From Casp-actino8 sp039800005 (GTDB lineage: Bacteria; Actinomycetota; Acidimicrobiia; Acidimicrobiales; Ilumatobacteraceae), in NCBI GenBank assembly GCA_039800005.1, contig JBDLRN010000109.1, forward strand, positions 1 to 5,287: DNA of 5,287 nucleotides. Direction: 5' to 3'. The first letter of the stretch is position 1, and the number at the start of each line of letters is the position of its first letter. The position numbers and the translations under genes were made by a program. The notes under the pieces were generated by a model. The model worked only from the letters and a program-made list of their open reading frames with translations. It was not told where the DNA came from and ran no database searches. Shown here in pieces: positions 1-4,613 of the stretch.

Positions 1-378
1 GGCATCGACAACATCTCGTCCTTCGCCGAGGCCGGTCCGACCACCAAGCCCGTCGCCCGTTGCGGTGATGGTCACGGAACGCTCACTCCTCTCTTCTTCA
101 GCGACGAGTTGGTCGACATCGCACGCGCCAAGGCGATCTGCGCGCGATGTTCCTTGCGCGGGCCATGTCTCACCGGTGCCCTCGAACGCGTCGAACCCTG
201 GGGGGTCTGGGGTGGTGAACTGCTCGAGAACGGTCGCGTCGTCACCGACAAGAAGCCGCGCGGGCGTCCCGCCGTTCTGCCTCGTCCCACTCTCGTGATC
301 GACGAAGACCGAAAGATTCGTGCCGTCACCGACCTCGGCGACAAGAGCGACTTCGAGATCGCCATCCGGGTCGCCTGA
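1..378 (+). CDS. WhiB-family Fe-S transcriptional regulator with AT-hook-like tail (5' end missing)
   Basis: Frame 1 is open from the first base to TGA at 376-378 (125 codons in view). No in-frame ATG or GTG occurs before the conserved core, so the start lies upstream of the window. The Wbl signature is complete: four cysteines at codons 21, 47, 50 and 56 (lone Cys, then C-x2-C-x5-C) followed by the GVWGG turn at codons 68-72. In this family the cysteines bind a 4Fe-4S cluster, and the protein usually works in the cytoplasm bound to the primary sigma factor region 4. After the turn comes a basic stretch KKPRGRP (codons 84-90) whose RGRP core resembles the AT-hook of WhiB7-type proteins, and then about 35 more residues ending in IAIRVA. 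The target genes cannot be read from the sequence. Family assignment is firm; the WhiB7-like subgroup is inference. A TTG at 109 is open but lies inside the conserved domain, so it is not the start. Confidence 0.93.
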   Translation, partial: GIDNISSFAEAGPTTKPVARCGDGHGTLTPLFFSDELVDIARAKAICARCSLRGPCLTGALERVEPWGVWGGELLENGRVVTDKKPRGRPAVLPRPTLVIDEDRKIRAVTDLGDKSDFEIAIRVA

Positions 379-395
379 TCGCACACATCTCTCCG

Positions 396-407
396 GTCAC
401 CGGTGAC
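396..407. repeat. 12-bp perfect palindrome with a direct repeat of its right half
   Basis: GTCACCGGTGAC at 396-407 is a perfect dyad. The 9-mer ACCGGTGAC at 399-407 recurs exactly at 417-425, 18 bp further on. Both lie just after the WhiB-like gene's stop and before the large hairpin. An operator is possible, but no known regulator site is recognised and GTCAC words are common in this genome style. Confidence 0.4.
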
Positions 408-430
408 GCTCGACGAACCGGTGACTGAGC

Positions 431-493
431 GGGAACCGCGGTCGTGGCCGCCGTTTCGTCTCCCCCGCGAGACGGCGGTCACGACCGCTTCCC
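431..493 (+). terminator. Strong hairpin between the WhiB-like gene and the thioredoxin operon; candidate U-tract-less terminator
   Basis: The arms 438-457 and 469-488 pair over 20 consecutive positions with only two G-U wobbles (447/479 and 455/471). The loop is 11 nt (458-468). After a 2-nt bulge (436-437) the stem continues for five more pairs (431-435 with 489-493). It lies 52 nt past the WhiB-like gene's stop and 35 nt before the next gene's -10 element, which suits a terminator separating the two units. No U-run follows, so a classical intrinsic terminator is not met; actinobacterial terminators without U-tracts have been proposed. It could instead be a structured RNA or a protein-binding dyad. 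Confidence 0.5.
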
Positions 494-528
494 TCGAACC
501 ACGACGGTCACCGTTCGACCCCACTCGT

Positions 529-534
529 TAGCCT
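529..534 (+). promoter_or_regulatory. -10 element TAGCCT of a probable leaderless promoter (thioredoxin-CcdA operon)
   Basis: TAGCCT fits the actinobacterial TAnnnT -10 consensus and is separated from the GTG at 541 by 6 nt. Transcription would start at or next to the start codon. A GGAAG at 535-539 is too close to the GTG to act as a Shine-Dalgarno site. No convincing -35 hexamer is seen. The same hexamer and spacing recur at two other genes in the window. Confidence 0.6.
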
Positions 535-540
535 GGAAGT

Positions 541-1104
541 GTGAGAAACCGTCGGCTCCTGCGAATGCTGGTCGCCGTCGTCACCACGACCACTTTGGTC
601 GCCTGTGGCGATTCGTCGGACGGCGTGGAATCGGTGATTCTCGACGAACCCGGCGAATACCAGCAGCCCACCATCGCTCTCAACGACGACCTCCAAGGCG
701 CACCAATCGAAACCGCCGTCCTGCTCGACGCGGACGACCAGGAAGTCGACCTCGCCGATCTCATCGGCCGACCACTCGTCATCAACTTCTGGTTCTCGGC
801 CTGCCCGCCCTGCAAACGCGAGATGCCGGCCCTGCAGACGGTGTCGGAGACCTACGCCGACACCGTGCAGTTCATCGGGGTGAACTCGGTCGACTCGCGT
901 GAGCGCATGCTCGACTTCGCCGAGGAGGTGGGGGTCACCTACGAGTTGCTCCGCGACCCCAACAGCGATCTTCTCGTGTCGAACGGGATCGCCGCGTTCC
1001 CCACCACCTTGTTCGTCGATGCCAACGGTGCGGTCGTGAAGCAGGTCGCCGGTGAAGTGACCGTCGAGTCGCTCACGGCCACCATCGAGGAACTGTTGAA
1101 ATGA
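541..1104 (+). CDS. TlpA/ResA-like thiol-disulfide oxidoreductase lipoprotein
   Basis: A 187-residue extracytoplasmic thioredoxin-fold protein. The N-terminus has a basic start (MRNRRLLRM), a hydrophobic segment and a lipobox LVAC with the lipidated Cys at 22, so it should be anchored on the outer face of the cytoplasmic membrane. The redox motif CPPC is at residues 88-91 after a strand INFWF, and the cis-proline loop FPTT (Pro154) precedes the strand LFVDANG, as in TlpA/ResA/alkyl-hydroperoxide-reductase-like folds. These proteins reduce or exchange disulfides in secreted proteins or apocytochrome c. The residue before the first active Cys is Ala rather than the usual Trp. The GTG start is chosen because it gives a complete signal peptide and sits just after a -10 element. 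The stop overlaps the next gene's ATG (ATGA), which implies translational coupling with the CcdA-type partner. The substrate is unknown; no cytochrome c assembly gene is in view. Confidence 0.9.
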   Translation: MRNRRLLRMLVAVVTTTTLVACGDSSDGVESVILDEPGEYQQPTIALNDDLQGAPIETAVLLDADDQEVDLADLIGRPLVINFWFSACPPCKREMPALQTVSETYADTVQFIGVNSVDSRERMLDFAEEVGVTYELLRDPNSDLLVSNGIAAFPTTLFVDANGAVVKQVAGEVTVESLTATIEELLK

Positions 1105-1970
1105 CGGGCGTGGTGTGGGCCACCACGAGCGATCGACTCTGGCTCAGCTTCGGCGCCGGGTTGCTCGCCGCCGTCAATCCGTGCGGCTTCGTGCTCCTGC
1201 CCACCTACCTCATGTACTACCTCGGTCTGTCGGGCCGCCCGGGTGAATCATCGTCACGCGACGGTGCCGTGGCGCGCGCGCTCGTCGTCAGCCTGTCACT
1301 GTCGGCCGGTTTCATGTCGGTGTTCCTCGTCGTCGGATCGATCAGTCGTCTCTTCACCGATTGGATCAATCAGAACGCCAAGTACGTGTCACTCGTCATC
1401 GGTCTCGCCCTCGTGGTTCTCGGTGTGGCCATGCTCTTCGGCTACCGCCTCCCCCTCACCACTCCGAAACTCGACGTGGGCGGTCGAGCCAAGGATCGCA
1501 CAGTGCTCTCGATGTTCCTGTTCGGCATCGCCTACGCCGTCGCCTCCATCGGTTGCACGATCGGCCCGTTCTCCGGGGTCGTGCTCGGCACCATCGACAC
1601 GTCCGGATTCGGAGCCGGGTTGCTCGCCATCGTTCTCTACGGTGGCGCGATGTCGCTGCTCGTCACGTCGCTCACCGTGTCGCTCGCCGTGGCCCAAGGC
1701 GGACTGCTCAAGGTTCTGCGCAAGGGCATGACCTACGTCGAGACGGCATCGGCGGTCGTCATGATCCTCTCGGGTCTCTATCTCGCCTGGTACTGGTTCA
1801 ACGACATCCGACAGAACCTCGACGACGACCTGACCGGCAACGTGGTCGGCTGGCAGGAATCACTCGCCGCGTGGATCGACGGCAACCGAGCACCGCTCGC
1901 CATGGTCTTCGGTGCGGTCGTTCTCGCCGCGCTCGGCGTCACGATCGCTCATCGTCGTCGCGCCACCTGA
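1101..1970 (+). CDS. ccdA: CcdA/DsbD-type transmembrane thiol-disulfide electron carrier
   Basis: A 289-residue polytopic membrane protein of the CcdA/DsbD transmembrane family, which passes reducing power from cytoplasmic thioredoxin across the membrane to extracytoplasmic thioredoxin-like proteins. The two family cysteines are present: C28 in AVNPCGFVLLPTYL (first helix) and C152 in ASIGCTIGPF (about the fourth helix). Hydrophobic segments lie at about 14-40, 60-82, 95-116, 136-162, 170-198, 213-233 and 264-284. The last follows a polar loop (about 234-262) and ends in a basic tail HRRRAT. CcdA proteins are often about 220-250 residues with six helices, so the seventh helix is an extension. 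The ATG at 1101 overlaps the preceding stop by 4 bp; the upstream CPPC lipoprotein is the obvious redox partner. Involvement in cytochrome c maturation is possible but not shown by the neighbours. Confidence 0.92.
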   Translation: MTGVVWATTSDRLWLSFGAGLLAAVNPCGFVLLPTYLMYYLGLSGRPGESSSRDGAVARALVVSLSLSAGFMSVFLVVGSISRLFTDWINQNAKYVSLVIGLALVVLGVAMLFGYRLPLTTPKLDVGGRAKDRTVLSMFLFGIAYAVASIGCTIGPFSGVVLGTIDTSGFGAGLLAIVLYGGAMSLLVTSLTVSLAVAQGGLLKVLRKGMTYVETASAVVMILSGLYLAWYWFNDIRQNLDDDLTGNVVGWQESLAAWIDGNRAPLAMVFGAVVLAALGVTIAHRRRAT

Positions 1971-1971
1971 C

Positions 1972-2598
1972 ATGTCTCGCTTTCGCGATCTGATCGCCCA
2001 CCCCGACGTCGAAGAAGTGTGCGTGTTGCGCGGCCACACGGATCCGCGCGAACAGCGAATCGGTTTCATGGCCTATCACGGTGGTGGACTCGAAGAGATG
2101 ACCGAAGTGGTCGCCCAAGTCGCCGCCGAACGATCCAGAGCGAGCTACTACGGCGTGCATCAGCCCCACGGCATGGAAGATCACATCCCGTCGATCGACG
2201 TGTCGCCCGATCACTCACCGGCGCTCGCGTCGTTCATCGCCCACGTACACACCGTCGTCACCATTCACGGGTACGGTCGGCGAGGTTTCTTCTCGTCACT
2301 CCTCGTCGGCGGGCGGCACCGTGGCTTCGCCGAGCACATCGGCACCCACCTACGGCAGCATCTGCCCGCCTATTCGATCGTCACCGACATCGACCGGATC
2401 CCCCACGATCTGCGCGGTCTGCATTCCCGCAACCCGGTGAACCTTCCTCCGGCCGCCGGTGTGCAGATCGAACTCCCGCCCCGGGTGCGCGGGTCGAGTC
2501 CACTGTGGTGGGACTGGGAAGGCCCCGGCCCGACGCCGCACACCCTGTCACTCATCGACGCGCTCGCCGAAGCGACTCGGACCTGGATCACGGATTGA
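1972..2598 (+). CDS. Poly-gamma-glutamate hydrolase family protein (PghP-like putative zinc peptidase)
   Basis: A 208-residue protein that I place in the gamma-PGA hydrolase / phage replication-associated family (PF05908 type). Members with known activity are zinc enzymes cutting gamma-glutamyl links. Landmarks in order: YHGGGLEEMTEVVA (35-48) matching the family's HGGGIE-T pattern, VVTIHGYG (95-102), a GG turn in LLVGGRH (110-116), then NPVNLPPAAGVQIELPPRVR (154-173) matching the conserved N-N-GVQ-E-R block. H36, E41 and H99 are my guess for metal ligands. There is no signal peptide or membrane segment, so it is probably cytoplasmic. The ATG at 1972 is 1 nt past the ccdA-like stop. The frame is open further upstream, but an earlier start would overlap that gene heavily and adds nothing family-like. 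No Shine-Dalgarno site is evident, so translation is probably coupled. The true substrate in this organism is unknown; family call fairly secure, function less so. Confidence 0.8.
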   Translation: MSRFRDLIAHPDVEEVCVLRGHTDPREQRIGFMAYHGGGLEEMTEVVAQVAAERSRASYYGVHQPHGMEDHIPSIDVSPDHSPALASFIAHVHTVVTIHGYGRRGFFSSLLVGGRHRGFAEHIGTHLRQHLPAYSIVTDIDRIPHDLRGLHSRNPVNLPPAAGVQIELPPRVRGSSPLWWDWEGPGPTPHTLSLIDALAEATRTWITD

Positions 2599-3238
2599 GT
2601 CGTTCGATTCGCCAGTTCGAGGAATCGAGCGAGTAACGGAAGCGGTCGTGCAGGCGGCTCGGTCGACCTTGCCAGAACTCGAACGCCGTCGGCACCAACC
2701 GCCAGCCACCCCAGAAGGGCGGTCGGGGCACGTTTCCTGGGAAACGCTCGTTCGCCTCGACCACACGATGTTCCAGGTCGGCCCGGCTCGCCAACGGACG
2801 GCTCTGCTCCGAGGCCCACGCACCCAGCTGACTGTCACGGGGTCGTGACGCGAAGTAGTCGTCGCTCTCGTCGGCCGACAATCGCTCGACACGCCCTCGC
2901 ACTCGCACCTGTCGGTGCAGGTCGAGCCACGGGAACACGAGTGACGCCGCAGCTGCAACCGCCAACTGCTCACCCTTGGCGCTCTCGTAGTTGCCGAAGA
3001 ACACGATGCCGTGCTCGTCGACGCCCCGCGCCAACACCAGGCGCGCATCGGGGACTCCGTCTCCCCCGATCGTGCCGAGCACCATCGCATTGGGTTCGGC
3101 CACACCCGCCTCCACGGCGTCGGCGTACCAGCGGTGCCATTGCACCACCGGTGACGGATCGAGATCGCCGAGATCGAGTCCGGACGTCTCGTACTGCACT
3201 CGCCGTCGACGAACGTGATCGTCGTGTCGCTCGCTCAC
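2588..3238 (-). CDS. pdxH: Pyridoxine/pyridoxamine 5'-phosphate oxidase
   Basis: A 216-residue FMN-dependent oxidase that makes pyridoxal 5'-phosphate from PNP or PMP in the cytoplasm (last step of PLP synthesis and salvage). The family pattern is complete: ARLVLARG (65-72), FFGNYESAKGEQL (80-92), RQVRVRG (109-115), YFASRP (128-133), SQLGAWASEQS (136-146), VPRPPFWGGWRLVP (170-183), EFWQG (187-191), RLHDR (195-199) and a C-terminal LNP. Length is normal for the family. The GTG start at 3238 has a purine-rich Shine-Dalgarno sequence AGGGAG on the minus strand (3253-3248), 9 nt upstream, overlapping the end of serS. It is the second gene of a serS-pdxH unit. Its last 11 bp overlap the 3' end of the convergent hydrolase gene. 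Confidence 0.97.
   Translation of the reverse strand: MSERHDDHVRRRRVQYETSGLDLGDLDPSPVVQWHRWYADAVEAGVAEPNAMVLGTIGGDGVPDARLVLARGVDEHGIVFFGNYESAKGEQLAVAAAASLVFPWLDLHRQVRVRGRVERLSADESDDYFASRPRDSQLGAWASEQSRPLASRADLEHRVVEANERFPGNVPRPPFWGGWRLVPTAFEFWQGRPSRLHDRFRYSLDSSNWRIERLNP
2600..2632 (+). terminator. Candidate hairpin terminator after the thioredoxin-CcdA-hydrolase operon, inside pdxH
   Basis: The arms 2600-2610 and 2622-2632 pair over 11 positions with one wobble (2603/2629) around an 11-nt loop (2611-2621). The stem begins one base after the hydrolase stop codon. It lies in the 3' coding part of convergent pdxH, so the overlap leaves no free spacer for a terminator. No U-tract follows. The wobble makes the stem slightly stronger on + strand RNA than on minus strand RNA. 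Chance pairing is not excluded. Confidence 0.3.
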
Positions 3239-3247
3239 GACAGTGGT

Positions 3248-3253
3248 CTCCCT
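3248..3253 (-). promoter_or_regulatory. Ribosome binding site of pdxH
   Basis: Minus-strand AGGGAG lies 9 nt before the GTG at 3238, in the 16-nt gap after serS. It is the clearest Shine-Dalgarno match in the window and supports this GTG as the start. It contrasts with the three putative leaderless genes, which have none. Confidence 0.6.
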
Positions 3254-3254
3254 C

Positions 3255-4544
3255 TCACGGGATGATGCGTTCGAGGCCGCGCATGTAGGGGCGCAGCACT
3301 TCCGGAATCACCACGCTGCCGTCGGCCTGGCGGAAGTTCTCGACGATCGCTGCCCACACACGCGGCACGGCCAGAGCCGAACCGTTGAGGGTGTGCGCGA
3401 TCTCGGTGCCCTTCTGACCGTGACGACGGAAACGAATGTCGGCTCGCCGCGCCTGGTAGTCGCTGAACCAACTCACCGACGACACCTCGAGCCAGGCATC
3501 GCAACCAGGTGCATACACCTCGATGTCGTAACTCCGGTGATGGCTCTGGCCCATGTCGCCGGTACAGATCTGAATGATGCGGTACGGAAGTCCGAGTGAC
3601 GCGATGGTTCCTTCGGCGCGAGCGACCAACTCGTCGAGCAACGCGGGGGCCTGTTCGGGCACGGCCAAGGCGAGGATCTCGACCTTGTCGAACTCGTGCG
3701 ACCGCAACATGCCACGCGTGTCGCGCCCGGCCGACCCGGCTTCACGTCGGTAGCACGACGAGTAGGCCATGAGACGTTTGGGCAGTTCCGACTCGTCGAG
3801 CACTTCTCCGGCGTACATCGACGTGAGCGGAACCTCGGCGGTGGGGATCATCCACAGATCGTCGCGCTCGATCGCGTAGGCGTCGTCGGCGAACTTGGGG
3901 AGGTGCCCGGTCGCGGTGAGCGTGGCGGTGCTCACCATGGTGGGCGGACGCACCTCTTCGAACACGTCGGCGTTGCGGTCGAGCGCGAGCTGACACAGAG
4001 CGCGCGCCAACGAGGCACCGGCGCCGCGCTGCATGGTGAACATCGACGCCGCGATCTTGGTGGCGCGTTCGCTGTCGAGGATGCCCAACTGGGCCGCCGT
4101 CTCCCAATGCGGAATGCGCTGGTGATCGGCGAAAGCCGCCGGCATCTGCAACGGACCCTTCACCAGCGGATTGTCGTGATCGCTCGCACCGTCGGGAGCA
4201 TCGGGGTGCGGAAGGTTGGGAATCCGCAACAACACTTCGCGCAACTCGGCCTGCACGTCGTCGGCTTGGGCGGCGAGCGCATGTTCTTCGGCTCCGAGGT
4301 CACGACTCTCGGCCTGTGCGACATCGGCGGCCGCCTGGTCACCCGACCGCTTGGCCAGACCCACCGCCTTCGACAATTCGTTCACCTTGGCGCGGATGTC
4401 GTCGCGACGCGTGGAGATCTGCCGGGCCTGCACGTCGAGGGCGATCGCCACGTCGAGCTGCTCGAGCAATTCGGGCTTGTGTCGGCGGGCCAGTGCGGTG
4501 CGAACGCCGTCGGGATCGTGGCGCAGAAGACGGACGTCGATCAC
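3255..4544 (-). CDS. serS: Serine--tRNA ligase (seryl-tRNA synthetase)
   Basis: A 429-residue class II aminoacyl-tRNA synthetase that charges tRNA-Ser (and tRNA-Sec where present) with serine in the cytoplasm. Residues about 1-110 form the usual N-terminal domain with the long charged coiled-coil arm (about 28-108) that grips the long variable arm of tRNA-Ser. The catalytic part shows a motif 1 region ending VRPPTMV (198-204), the serine-binding TAE loop (235-237), motif 2 YSSCYRREAGSAGRDTRG (261-278) with paired arginines, SSVSWFSDYQARR (355-367), and motif 3 LNGSALAVPRVWAAIVEN (386-403). Length is typical. The GTG start gives the normal MIDVRLLR N-terminus and lies 9 nt downstream of a TAGCCT -10 element. 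It is the first gene of the serS-pdxH unit. No T-box leader fits in the 69-bp upstream gap. Confidence 0.97.
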   Translation of the reverse strand: MIDVRLLRHDPDGVRTALARRHKPELLEQLDVAIALDVQARQISTRRDDIRAKVNELSKAVGLAKRSGDQAAADVAQAESRDLGAEEHALAAQADDVQAELREVLLRIPNLPHPDAPDGASDHDNPLVKGPLQMPAAFADHQRIPHWETAAQLGILDSERATKIAASMFTMQRGAGASLARALCQLALDRNADVFEEVRPPTMVSTATLTATGHLPKFADDAYAIERDDLWMIPTAEVPLTSMYAGEVLDESELPKRLMAYSSCYRREAGSAGRDTRGMLRSHEFDKVEILALAVPEQAPALLDELVARAEGTIASLGLPYRIIQICTGDMGQSHHRSYDIEVYAPGCDAWLEVSSVSWFSDYQARRADIRFRRHGQKGTEIAHTLNGSALAVPRVWAAIVENFRQADGSVVIPEVLRPYMRGLERIIP

Positions 4545-4553
4545 AGGAACCCG

Positions 4554-4559
4554 AGGCTA
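4554..4559 (-). promoter_or_regulatory. -10 element TAGCCT of a probable leaderless promoter (serS-pdxH)
   Basis: On the minus strand TAGCCT is followed by 9 nt and then the GTG of serS (4544). A leader of zero to a few bases is expected. No Shine-Dalgarno sequence lies in the gap and no clear -35 hexamer is seen. Confidence 0.6.
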
Positions 4560-4565
4560 CCGTCA

Positions 4566-4578
4566 CCGACCTGGTCGG
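4566..4578. promoter_or_regulatory. 13-bp dyad in the divergent serS / ABC promoter region
   Basis: CCGACC-T-GGTCGG is an inverted repeat of 6-bp arms around one central base. It lies between the two divergent -10 elements (4554-4559 on the minus strand, 4601-4606 on the plus strand), near the expected -35 zones of both. It could be an operator, but no known site is recognised and such a dyad can arise by chance in GC-rich DNA. Confidence 0.3.
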
Positions 4579-4600
4579 GCCCGGCTCGTTTCACCGGCAC

Positions 4601-4606
4601 TAGCCT
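4601..4606 (+). promoter_or_regulatory. -10 element TAGCCT of a probable leaderless promoter (ABC ATPase)
   Basis: TAGCCT is separated from the GTG at 4614 by 7 nt, the same arrangement as at the other two promoters. It is 41 bp from the divergent serS -10 (gap 4560-4600), so RNA polymerase binding at the two promoters may interfere. Confidence 0.6.
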
Positions 4607-4613
4607 CGATCAG

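Noticed and set aside
494..518. Second small hairpin (TCGAAC/GTTCGA, 494-499 with 513-518)
   Set aside because: Six pairs with a 13-nt loop is within chance for this composition; not reported as a feature.
72..524. Minus-strand open frame of 150 codons opposite the WhiB-like gene and the hairpin region
   Set aside because: Antisense to a gene with an intact WhiB signature; Ser/Arg-rich with no motif.
444..902. Open frame crossing the hairpin and the start of the thioredoxin lipoprotein
   Set aside because: Out-of-frame product rich in Arg/His; the correct frame gives a lipobox and CPPC.
1912..1971. Upstream extension of the hydrolase gene (20 more codons)
   Set aside because: It would overlap the CcdA-type gene by about 59 bp, adds no family-like sequence, and the ATG at 1972 gives a sensible start immediately after the upstream stop.
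1361..1993. Open frame of 210 codons on the plus strand, Arg/His rich
   Set aside because: Out-of-frame reading of the CcdA-type gene; composition is extreme and no domain is seen.
1972..2598. Prophage remnant suggested by the PghP-like gene
   Set aside because: The gene is tightly packed in a housekeeping-type operon, and no integrase, attachment site or other phage gene is visible.
2019..2636. Open frame of 205 codons on the plus strand
   Set aside because: Out-of-frame reading of the hydrolase gene, with an Arg-rich low-complexity product.
4545..4613. T-box riboswitch upstream of serS
   Set aside because: The gap is only 69 bp, with a -10 element 9 nt from the start codon, so there is no room for a structured leader.
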